From Nemertoderma westbladi (taxonomy: Eukaryota > Xenacoelomorpha > Nemertodermatida > Nemertodermatidae), in the NCBI GenBank assembly GCA_032718475.1, contig JAUCBJ010003667.1, forward strand, positions 47,501-86,271: DNA of 38,771 bases, read 5' to 3'. A program made the position numbers and the translations under genes. A model generated the notes under the pieces. That model saw nothing but the letters and a program-made list of their open reading frames with translations. It made no database searches and had not been told where the DNA came from. Positions 9,920 through 18,640 of the stretch are shown piece after piece; positions within the stretch are counted from its first letter, which is position 1; each line of letters begins with the position of its first letter.

Positions 9920-10686
9920 CACCATGACCCGTAATATAGTGTCATTTTCTGACGACACGGACCCCCCCCCCCCTCAATTTTTTCTACAAATCTTTATCAT
10001 ATTGCTTAAAATTTGAAACACTACTAGTACAACTCACCGTGGTTGTTACCATGAAGCCTTTTACCCTTTAAATTTTTTTTATAAGCGTTTTAAAAAAGTG
10101 TCTTTTGCGAAATTGCACATCTCCTATCATCGCCATTCTTCATATTGAGAAACAGCAAAGATATAGGCGTTCAAAGATTGCAAGAATTATCGTTCGCTGC
10201 AGGCCATTTATTCTATTTAATAAATACACAATATTCTGGAACAATTTGTTTATGTATGATTAGCTACGCAATATAGATATTGTATAGGCATACCGCTGTT
10301 GCCTACCAACTCATAAAATAAATATCACGTTCTAGAATTTTGTGTATTTATTAAATAGAATAAATGGCCTGCAGCGAACGATAATTCTTGCAATCTTTGA
10401 ACGCCTATATCTTTGCTGTTTCTCAACGAAATTCAAACATTGTTACATATTTGGAATACTTGGAACGCAAGCTTTTTAATGATATCTATAGAGCGAGGTT
10501 AATGTGAAGAATGGCGATGATAGGAGATGTGCAATTTCGCAAAAGACACTTTTTTAAAACGCTTATAAAAAAAATTTTAAGGCGAAATCGAAAGTTCCGG
10601 CTTCATATGATAAAGATGTGTAGAAAAATTTGGGGGGGGGGGGGCCGTGTCATGGGAAAATGACACTATTATTACGGGCCATGGTG
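9920..10686. mobile_element. Palindromic (foldback) MITE, copy 1
   Basis: A 767-bp near-perfect inverted repeat. The left end CACCATGACCCGTAAT pairs with the right end ATTACGGGCCATGGTG, and each end is flanked by TA. Long arms continue through AGTGTCATTTTC, a homopolymer tract (12 C at 9962-9973, 13 G at 10632-10644), AAGTGTCTTTTGCGAAATTG and GCCTGCAGCGAACGATAATT to a loop near 10260-10330. There is no coding capacity. TA flanks with CAC termini suggest a TA-targeting cut-and-paste family. A second element with the same architecture lies at 17778-23417. Confidence 0.85.
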
Positions 10687-11013
10687 TATATTATTATATT
10701 TATGTGGATGCAATTTTTATTCATTCTTATTGTGTTTTTAAAGTAATACATACCCGCCCTCTGAAAAGGTAGTAAAAACGGAGTTGGTCTAAAAATACAG
10801 TAGTACTAAAAAAAAATAAGGTTAAAATTGAATTGTGTAATAATTGTTTTATCTAAATAAAATAGACTTGCAATTAGCTCATACTGTAAGTAAGTATGCT
10901 ATATTTCTTATCAATATTAACCATAATTATTAATTCACGATCTTGGCTCGCCTCAGAATCTAATTTTTCCCGTTGATTTTGTTGAAATATTGTGATTATT
11001 TTTTCTTTCGTAG
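10687..11013. other. Spacer / putative intron end
   Basis: AT-rich. It ends in the polypyrimidine tract and acceptor TTTTTTCTTTCGTAG before the exon at 11014. No other feature seen. Confidence 0.5.
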
Positions 11014-11228
11014 GACTAAAGCGTATATCTACGGGATTAATTCGTGTGAACCCTTCACGAGTTCCCGCTATTCGTCGTCTCTCGCGTAGAAGAAGGAGTT
11101 TAGTCAATATGTTGGGTAGCGGAACCTACCGAGTCGATGTTTCCGTAAAGGAAGCTGGCACTGATCATCTTCTACTTTGCGTCAAAGATGTTGAGATTGA
11201 AATGGAGCTAAATATCAATAACTATTGA
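11014..11228 (+). CDS. Terminal exon, GM2-activator/ML-like C-terminus
   Basis: The exon begins after TTTTTTCTTTCGTAG with a codon split after its first base and ends at TGA 11226-11228. The tail reads LGSGTYRVDVSVKEAGTDHLLLCVKDVEIEMEL. A Gly-x-Tyr-Arg-Val strand, a hairpin and a Cys-Val-x-x-Val-x-(I/L) strand form the usual last two strands of GM2-activator-type ML domains. An arginine-rich stretch (IRRLSRRRRS) precedes it, which is unusual for the family. Phase 0 at the end of the 7979 exon and a one-base carry-over here require at least one middle exon of length 3n+1 carrying the central Cys residues. I could not find it. AATAAA polyadenylation signals lie at 11563-11568 and again near 11610. 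Confidence 0.5.
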
Positions 11229-12449
11229 AAGTGCAGTTGACATCATCACTCTCTGTACAAATTGGTTATAAATGATCGTAATTATTGCAATTATGCAATA
11301 TTAACAGTTGTATATTTCTTTATGTGGCTTATTACTAGTAATTATTGGCGTTAGACATCTATGTAATTTAAACTTGAAGTACTTTTTAACATCAAATCAA
11401 AAACTGTAACTCTGACTATATATTATACTAATGTATTACTTATATTTTTGATTTCGATTAGTATTTGTTATTATATAAGTTACAGTAAACATCTCGAACG
11501 GCTAAATATTACCAGTATATAATATTACGAGTACATTAATGGTTGGTCTTAGACTTAGACATAATAAAATGTATATATTAACTTTATTCAATTATTCAAT
11601 TCAATTATCACATAATAAAATGTAGCGGTGTTGTAGACCTCTCCCCTTATTTATAACTCCCCACCAATGCCATCAAAAGACAGTAGGCATAGGCCTACTG
11701 AAATTGCCATGATTGTAATCCTTCACTAACCTGCATAATCCGGTAGCATGTGTTAACTTTCGTTTATTGTTTTGGTTCCAAAACACGGGTCTGTTACCCG
11801 CTCCTTTATAAACATACCTACAGTACTGTGCAAATACGATTAGGGGGAGCTGTGTTTGTGGGCCAGTTAATTTGGTATATTTCAGGAGGGAGTTCTCCCA
11901 TATGAGACTTTGCTCTATTGCATCAACCAAAACAAATGGTATCCCATCAAAAGTCTTATTCTAGAATATAAATGCTTTTAGAACAAAATGCTCAACTGAT
12001 CACGCTTGGCATCAACCGGATTCGGAATCAGCACCCTCGAATTGACTAAAAACTGTAAAAAAATCCCAGCTGTACCAAAATTCTACCCCCAGCCTGTTTT
12101 CTACTCGACTATAAGGGTTATGGTGTAACATATGAAGATAAATTATTCAATTTGTGAATTATTACACCAAATAATAAAACCATACCATTTAGGAAGTGAA
12201 TGGAATTATTGAAGCGACAAATACTCTTCAAATTATTTGGAGAAATATATAACATAAATGTGGGAACATGCAACATGGTGCTTTAGATTTACAATACGTG
12301 AAAGTCCTGTTAGTTTCAGTTGCGATTAATGTTGCTCATAGTATAGTACTATAGTACTGAAGGTAGGCCTACCGGTAGTTAAATGTTGAGCAACAGTGTT
12401 GAGTTCGTTGACACATCTTCTTGTATTTTACATACTACCCATAGCCATC
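11229..12449. other. Intergenic sequence
   Basis: Contains the presumed 3' UTR and poly(A) signals of the exon above and one isolated 68-bp-satellite monomer (listed separately). The minus-strand frame at 11673-11930 runs through that monomer and looks random. Confidence 0.5.
11757..11806. repeat. Solo, diverged 68-bp satellite monomer
   Basis: TTCGTTTATTGTTTTGGTT, then CGGGTCTGTTACCCGCTCCTTT, reproduces the core of the 68-bp satellite with about 80-85% identity over 50 bp (judged by eye), 7.5 kb from the array. This suggests the satellite sequence also exists as a dispersed element. Confidence 0.7.
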
Positions 12450-13040
12450 TTATTGTTGTGGCAATGTCTGGAAGAATTTAACTTTATCTTTGACCCCGCT
12501 GACCTCTGGTGAACTGTTGTTGTTGTCTGCTCGCTGGCCCCTATTGGCTGCTGTTTCGTCTTCACTTACACCACCCACTGTGGTTGTCGCCGCTGTTGGA
12601 GGAGATCTAGTAGGCTGCACCCCCTTCTGACTTTGATTCCCATCCATGGCGGTCACATACACACTCTCCAATCGTTCCTGCCTTTTTTTCCGACGTTCTT
12701 TCATCTTTTTTCTACACCTCGAAATCAAACACGGACCACATAGGATACCCATGAGAGCATACTTTACAATAAACAGCACTAAGAAAGGGCCTATTAGAAG
12801 GGGGCAGCACAGAATCAAAAATACCTTTTCTCGGCGATTGGTTTCGTATCTAGCGAATGGTTCCCATTTTGTTATCCTCTTCATCTCAGCTTTGAAATCA
12901 TACCAAGCGCAAAGGTAAGTATTAATGATTAGGGTAAACAGTGCAAACGCACAAAAAGCCACTAGATGTGCACAAAAGCCACTCTGCCGGCTTCCTCCAG
13001 AAACAGTCATTAAGGGAAAAATGATTCTTGACTTGGTCAT
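12450..13040 (-). CDS. Putative two-pass membrane protein, single exon (possibly TMEM169-like)
   Basis: A 196-residue minus-strand frame, the only intact non-transposon full-length frame in the window. Two long hydrophobic segments (about residues 22-46 and 73-103) are joined by a charged loop, AWYDFKAEMKR to YETNRREK. The second segment contains CCPLLIGPFLVLF and ends in a Cys-rich stretch, then a strongly basic patch (about 108-122) and a Ser/Thr/Asn-rich low-complexity tail. The order WY-loop-K-x-F-x-x-C-PLLI-x-PFL resembles the TMEM169 family membrane core, but this is only a visual resemblance. A TATATAA word lies 7-14 bp before the ATG; if it is the TATA box, translation would start at Met11 (13008-13010). 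No stop or frameshift breaks the frame. It ends 298 bp before the 20.5-kb duplication unit. Confidence 0.55.
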   Translation of the reverse strand: MTKSRIIFPLMTVSGGSRQSGFCAHLVAFCAFALFTLIINTYLCAWYDFKAEMKRITKWEPFARYETNRREKVFLILCCPLLIGPFLVLFIVKYALMGILCGPCLISRCRKKMKERRKKRQERLESVYVTAMDGNQSQKGVQPTRSPPTAATTTVGGVSEDETAANRGQRADNNNSSPEVSGVKDKVKFFQTLPQQ

Positions 13041-13337
13041 GGTCGTGTTTATATACAGCGATTCACATTAGATAATAGATAACAATAGCTTAAAGTCTAT
13101 TATACAACACAGGGGCTGCGAACGACAGCGGCCACCTACCCCGTAGAGAGAATGGCCCCGAACGGCCTAATTTTACATATCGTTCTAGAATGATATATAA
13201 TATGATAAATTAATAGCTATATAACTAAATAATAATAAATTATAGAACTGATTAGTGCGGCATGTTCATTTGTGCCTTATTATTATTAAGTGGGCATTAC
13301 TAAATGTTCGTGGGGCCTTCGCGCAGCACGAGAGCCC
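13041..13337. other. 5' flank of the minus-strand membrane-protein gene
   Basis: Mostly AT-rich with a GC-richer patch at 13110-13160. It ends at the first base of the duplicated block. Confidence 0.4.
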
Positions 13338-13940
13338 ACACGAGAAAGTACATTATTGTATTATACATCTCTATTAGATATACAAAAACCGTCTTTTATA
13401 TATGAGTGAAGGCGATGCTATCAGCAGGGCTCCTATCCCACCGGTGCTCAACAAAATAAAAACGCAGAGGGGTCAAATTAACGTAGCGTATTTTAAGAGA
13501 GAGGGGGTGGGGGGGGGGGGGGGAGATCGGGACATTTATTGTATATTGAAAATTTTCAAATTTTTTATGATCATGTCCTGCGCCGAAATTGATGGAGATT
13601 TCAAATATACAAGCATTTTTTAAATTGTGTAAGGTAAGGACATTTCATCAGAAAGGATCCCAAGGTAAATAAATATATAAATAAAATTGCCAAAAAAGGG
13701 TTGTTTTATTAGGTATGTTTTTTATTAGGTATGTTTTTGGAATAATGAAATATTTCATTCAATTACAATCATTTTTGACAAAAAAAAATTATTAACAATT
13801 TTCTTAATTGCTTCTTAATAATTTACTATTTCTTAAACAATTCTGACTGAAATCAGTTGAAATTTGTGTATGAAATGGCCGAAGCTCAATTTCAATCAAC
13901 ATTGCTTGATGGCACTAGATCAAGGCTTGCACTGGATGTA

Positions 13941-14863
13941 CTACTACTACTAGGATCGGCATGCTGCCTTGCAGCTTCATTTTTAAAAATGCTGTGCCGG
14001 CTTGTCGACAAAATTACGCCGCCACAACTCCCTATCACCCATGACATTTGCTAGATCATCCGTATCTTCAAGGCCAGTGTCCTTTAAGATGCGTCTCAAG
14101 AAAGTCATGGGCTGTCCACCATGCTTATACACTCCATGAGGCTGCCAAAGCACAAGATTATGCACTGGCTGGTCCTCACGGCGAAAGCAATGTCCTGCAA
14201 AGCGGAGGCGATTTTGTTCTAGTGTCAAGCTTGGGGGAACCAATGAGACACCTCCAAATTTATATAGTGTCTGGTTGGAGATGTGTGCATTGTACTTGAC
14301 ACAATGAATCCGGCGTAGCATTCTTATGAATGTGCCATCCAGAGATTTGGTGTCCTCGAACAGTTAGAGACCAGCATGGACTCCCATAGAGGAGTACTGG
14401 AACTACTGATGCTCTAAATAATCGGACCTTTAATTCTCGGTGACTTCCAAATCCTGGAAAGCCTATTCAAGGCTGCCCATGCCTTTCCCTTACGTATTCG
14501 AAGGTCCTCACCTGACTTCCGGATCCATGATCCCAGGTAACAGAAGTCGTCCACATGCTCAAGCATACCATCCTTTGAGCTTATGCTAATCCGATCAGAG
14601 ACTTGCTGAGGATTTTCAAAGTTAACTGTCAAAATGTTGGTCTTTCTGGATTAATAAAAAGACCAACACTAGAAGCAGCATGTTCAAATTTGCAGCCGTC
14701 GGGCTCCCTCTAGTGATTCTGAGAGTACTCATAAGTCATCAGCAAAGTCTAGATCAGTTAGGTACTTGGCTGGATTCTGGAGCCAGTAGGTGGAGTTATC
14801 ATCACCCCATCATCATTATGATGATCTAAGGACATGCGTAGAACATGCTGCAGAACAACAGCA
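13941..14863 (-). mobile_element. 5'-truncated RTE-like LINE with 10-bp TSD
   Basis: A minus-strand 923-bp LINE 3' end flanked by perfect ACTGGATGTA repeats (13931-13940 and 14864-14873). Reading the minus strand in order: YLTDLDFADDL (RT catalytic block, then a frameshift), then VDDFCYLGSWI and LRIRKGKAWAALNRLSRIWKS (RT thumb, frame 14414-14632), then the tail LRFAGHCFRREDQPVHNLVLWQPHG (13983-14321). It ends with a (TAG)n tail at 13941-13952. Frameshifts and stops between the blocks mean the copy is dead. The tail protein is clearly related to the 2974-3314 and 24000-24240 copies. Confidence 0.85.
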
Positions 14864-14873
14864 ACTGGATGTA

Positions 14874-15835
14874 ACAATAATTTCAACCGAATCATCAAAA
14901 AATTTAACACTGAATAAATACAATATTATACAATATATTATAATAATATTATAATATATTATACAATAATTTGATTAAATCGCCACAGCTATAATTTCAG
15001 TTACAACTTACAAGGTTTATAAATTTCAAGGTTATTAAATGGAAAAATCTTATAATAACGCAATTTTCATGGTATTTGCTCAATAATAGTCGAATAACGC
15101 AAAAATTTGGAAATAGCGCGACGCGTTAAAATAACGCAGTAGTGGGAGTTCTGGCTATCGGTTTGTGATAAACTAGTTGTAAAAACAGAGATCCACTACA
15201 GTTTGCCCTTACACACTTGAACTGTCATTTGTAACCCTTCTAACTTGGGCTATTTATGTTAAGTATGACATTTTTAGTTTTACAATACTCTTCTCCTTCA
15301 CTAGCCTCGTTGCGCTCGTCCTGTTTTGTCTTAAAATAATTTTCCTAAACGGAGACTAACGACCTTTATAACTATGCAAAGTCTCGAAACTGTCAGAGTA
15401 ACTGCTGATTCATGGCAGAGGGATACTCGTATCCACTGTAAACTCGTTGCATTCGTTCCTTTTTTTAACAAACTTCCGATTCTTTCTAAACTTTTACCGG
15501 ACTACATACGAACCAAGTTTCGTTTAATTTCATCAAGGAATAACCAAGTTATTAGCGATAAAATATTTACGACGACGACAGAAAACTCGTTAATGGCACC
15601 CATATGCTAGGCTTCGCGCACATCGTGGCTCGCCCCACACCTTGGGTATGGCCATGAGTACCCATCGATTTTTTATTTTTTTCGGCTAGAGTTACGTATG
15701 CAGTCGCATTTGACATTTTGATATTAATTAATGAAATTATGTACTTTTTGCATAGTAATATCACCACTGACTTTATTGCAACATTCATGACCCACTATAG
15801 TAGGTCATGCAACATTTTTCACAAAAAATATTGTG
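14874..15835. other. AT-rich unassigned interval
   Basis: No recognised feature. The plus-strand 78-codon frame at 15374-15610 is duplicated exactly in copy 2, as is all surrounding non-coding DNA, and it has no domain I recognise. Confidence 0.4.
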
Positions 15836-17620
15836 TTCTAGAACATTAGCTAATTGACAAGCTAGTCATTTTTCCAAACATGATTTATTATATAGGCCTA
15901 CTGTATTAAATTTTTTTTTGAAATTTCTAAAAATACCGGTACTGCAATTTTGTGTGTATTAGAACAATAGAATCTAATGTAGAACATTAGTAGATATGTT
16001 TTTATGGTAGCTAGTGTTTTTTTACTCGCTACAGTAGTATTTTTTGTGATTATAAAAAATGTGAAAACATTGATATTTCAGGTTTAAACTATTGCAGAAT
16101 TAATGACCAAAAATATTGATAATATTTTATCAGTTTACAATTTTTGCATGGTAACAATGATTTATGTTATAAAGATGTAGCCTAGTTTTTTTTAATTACT
16201 AGCCATTTTAAATTTTAAAAATGACTAGTTATATGTTCAACAACATTATATTTTTTTTTTTATTTATGTTCTAGAAGAGTGTATAATAATTATATTTTGT
16301 TCTAGAACTTTACAATGTTGCCATGGTAACAATGATTTATGTTATAAATTAATTAAAATATTTATGCTGTACGGAACTGTCACAAAAATAAAAAAAAATA
16401 AAATATAAAAAATATAGCTAATATTGTGTTCTAGAACACAAAATTTTTATGAAAAATGTTGTGAGGACGTCAACGATGGTAATTTAGTTCAAAATAAGTC
16501 GATTGCCTATATATTTCATAAAAAAAATTTTTTGAAATGCGACTGCAGACGGAACTGTTCCCGTTTTTATAATTTCAAAATATACCGTAGACCTACTAAG
16601 ACTAACTATAGCTACAGTAGTAACAAAAAACACTACAAAAAAATAGTAAGTCAGCCAGGCTTCACCGGGCATGGGACCGCCCCTACAGCACGGTTATGGG
16701 ATGGGTGCGGAGGCGGATTTCCTTTGCCATCAGCCGTGGCTCCTCCCACTGCCTGCGTGGCTCTAGGGTAAGGTGGCGCAGCGGGCTGGGGCTCGAGGAT
16801 GGGGCGAGTCTCCCGCTCACTACTTGAAATGCGGCCGAACTGTAGTACAGTACTGACAGGCTGTTTCAGTTTTAATTATTTACATCATTTCACATTTCCA
16901 ATAGTAGCTAGGCACCTGATTGTTGACCATATCTGTATAGGTGGTGGGCGTTTATTTACATTTTTGATAATTAAAAGTTTATCCCTCGCTATAAAAAAAA
17001 CTATATAGTAAGTACCTTTTAGTAGTACTGTACAAGTGTACATTAGTTACCTTAATGAATAATATAAGATTAAAAAAATATTTTTTTTCATTTGAAAAAA
17101 TACTAGCTAGGTAATAAAAAAAATATTAGCTTGATATTTAAAAAACACTAGCTAGGCCTACCATTAAAAAATATCTGCTAATGTTCCAGAACATTCACAA
17201 ATATCAAAAAGACAAAACAATCCCGCAAATTTGCTGTATACATACTATACTAGTACCGCTACATGTTCTAGAACATTATATTTTTTATTTTATTTATGTT
17301 CTAGTATAGTTAAATAACATTAATATGGTGTTCTACAACTCTACTGTTGCCATAGTAACAATGAATAATGTTTAAAAAGTGTAGTGGTATAAGGAACCGT
17401 AGCCCTTTTTTTAAAAGGTTATAAATTCCAACCAGCTAATTGTTGATATATTATATTATTGTATAAGTTCTAGAACATTAATTTTATTCTAGAAAATGTT
17501 TATAAAAAGTTAAAAATAATTCGCAAATATAGCTATTATTTGCAACTATTATGGTCTAGAATGTGTCCCTTATTCGTAAAAAAAAAGTTCTAATAAAAAT
17601 AGTTTTTCTTGTTCTAGAAT
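15836..17620. repeat. Region with recurring TTCTAGAAC palindromes and two X-boxes
   Basis: TTCTAGAA or a one-base variant occurs at 15836, 16269, 16300, 16429, 17184 (TTCCAGAAC), 17266, 17468, 17488 and 17612, often as TGTTCTAGAACATT. TTCnnGAA is the core of a heat-shock element. Two perfect RFX X-boxes, GTTGCCATGGTAAC (16317-16330) and GTTGCCATAGTAAC (17346-17359), each follow a TTCTA(G/C)AAC word by 9-10 bp and precede AACAATGA. A half-site version with the same tail is at 16147. This looks like two or three very diverged copies of one unit of about 90 bp or more. It may be a decayed repeat or a binding-site cluster. Confidence 0.6.
16655..16860 (+). mobile_element. GC-rich island, tRNA-derived SINE-like
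   Basis: An abrupt GC-rich block in AT-rich DNA. GGTGGCGCAGCGGGC at 16773 matches a tRNA A-box, and GGCGAGTCTCCCGCTCAC at 16803 resembles the B-box and T-stem of tRNA-derived SINEs. The A-to-B spacing is about 15 nt shorter than in a tRNA, so the head is damaged. The plus-strand frame 16424-16771 that enters this block is not convincing as protein. Copy 2 is at 37158-37363 and differs at one base inside the B-box region. Confidence 0.4.
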
Positions 17621-17777
17621 GTTTTTTAAACAATTTTGTCTCTTAACATTTCAATTATTTGTTCTATAACCATTATTATGATACCTCAACATGTTTTAGA
17701 ACATTTCAAACAAATCGTTAGAAATTAGCTAGTTTATAAAATGGGGTGTTAGTGGTGTTTGGTAACGTAATGGATTA

Positions 17778-18261
17778 CACCTTAATACCCTTAATACAAC
17801 AACCATTTTTAGGGGGTCGGAGCCCCCCCCCCCCCCCCCCCCCCCTAATTTTTTTCAAATTTAAATAAAATGCTACAAAATTTGGAATGATGGATCGAAT
17901 CCTTTTCTTACTGGTGGCCTGGCCGGATTTTCCAATTTCTCGGTTATTCCCATTCATCAAGCCCTTACAAAATGTCTATTAAGCAATGTTTAACCACCTC
18001 CGTAGACTTTATTTTACGTATTTGAAATGTCGTCTAGATATCATTAGAACCGCCTTCGTCTGTGGATTCCGAATCTGAAACCCGTTGTATGATAATTAAT
18101 ATTCTAGAATAAAACAACAAAACATCAGAATTATAGCGATTTACCTCTAAGTTTACACATTAGTATTTTGATAATATCTTTACCAATTTTTGGTTAAATT
18201 TAAAACGGTTTTCAGATTCGGAATCCACAGACGAAGGCGGTTCTAATGATACCTAGACGAC
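17778..18261. mobile_element. Palindromic MITE, copy 2, left part (split by LTR element)
   Basis: The left arm starts TA|CACCTTAATACCCTTAAT, continues through GGGGGTCGGAG and a 23-C tract (17823-17845), TAATTTTTTTCAAATTTAAA and GTCGTCTAGATATCATTAGA, to a loop around 18090-18205. It then starts back up the right arm (CAGACGAAGGCGGTTCTAAT). The arm is cut at 18261 by the LTR retrotransposon and resumes at 23168. Without the LTR element and one TSD copy, the element is 734 bp, close to the 767 bp of copy 1. The minus-strand frame 17775-17960 is a by-product of the poly-C tract. Confidence 0.85.
18257..18261. repeat. LTR retrotransposon TSD, left
   Basis: ACGAC, repeated at 23163-23167. A 5-bp duplication is typical of Ty3/gypsy integrases. 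Confidence 0.85.
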
Positions 18262-18464
18262 TGTAGTAAGAATTATTATCTGTAGTAAGAATTTATATTG
18301 TACAGTGTAGGACTGTAGGAGTGGTACCGGTACGGTGTTGTATTTGGAATGCTATATTGCTGTATTATGGAGATTAATTATTGATATTAATATAGTCGAC
18401 TAAAATACATTTATATATATTATATTCTTATTAACTGCCGACAGCGGGATTGGGGAAGATTACA
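18262..18464 (+). repeat. 5' LTR
   Basis: 203 bp, TGTAGTAAG...GGGAAGATTACA, identical by inspection to 22960-23162. TGTAGTAAGAATT is repeated twice within its first 40 bp. An AT-rich TATATATATTATATTC stretch near 18410-18428 may serve as the promoter TATA. Confidence 0.95.
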
Positions 18465-18466
18465 AA

Positions 18467-18484
18467 TGGTGACCCGGACGAGAT
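18467..18484 (+). promoter_or_regulatory. Primer-binding site (tRNA-Trp type)
   Basis: TGGTGACCCGGACGAGAT, 2 nt after the 5' LTR, matches 16 of 18 bases of the complement of the animal tRNA-Trp 3' end (the classic TGGTGACCCCGACGTGAT site). This is the priming site for minus-strand cDNA synthesis. Confidence 0.8.
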
Positions 18485-18640
18485 CGTAAGTGCAGAATCG
18501 TGACTGTCAGACTTGCGCTAACATCATTACAGAATTCAAGCTATCTACGTTTAGGATACCCGGTACAGAAAGTACTGTAATCAAGGTACACTTCATAAAG
18601 TAGTAGGCCTACCATTCGGCCACGCGTAAATCCAATCACG

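Larger units (their letters stand above)
13338..18268. repeat. Duplicated block, copy 1 (start of 20,503-bp unit)
   Basis: Aligns base for base with 33841-38771 at a constant offset of 20,503. Both copies begin at ACACGAGAAAGTACATTATT; the sequences to the left are unrelated. By eye there are only a handful of differences in 4.93 kb: one extra G in the poly-G near 13509/34012, one fewer A near 13781/34284, an A/T-run shift near 16535/37038, and single substitutions near 16696, 16807 and 16855. The right end is set only by the window edge. Confidence 0.9.

Noticed and set aside
11673-11930. 85-codon minus-strand frame
   Set aside because: Crosses a solo satellite monomer and has no recognisable protein features.
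13509-13523. Poly-G tract as part of a third palindromic MITE
   Set aside because: The flanks do not match the MITE ends and no inverted arm was found nearby.
15374-15610. 78-codon frame present in both duplicate copies
   Set aside because: Its conservation is explained by the duplication of the whole block. No domain or coding context.
16424-16771. 115-codon frame with many Cys and Tyr
   Set aside because: It runs from AT-rich repeat sequence into the SINE-like GC island, and its composition changes abruptly at that border.
17775-17960. Minus-strand frame with a poly-glycine run
   Set aside because: Produced by the 23-nt C tract inside the palindromic MITE arm.
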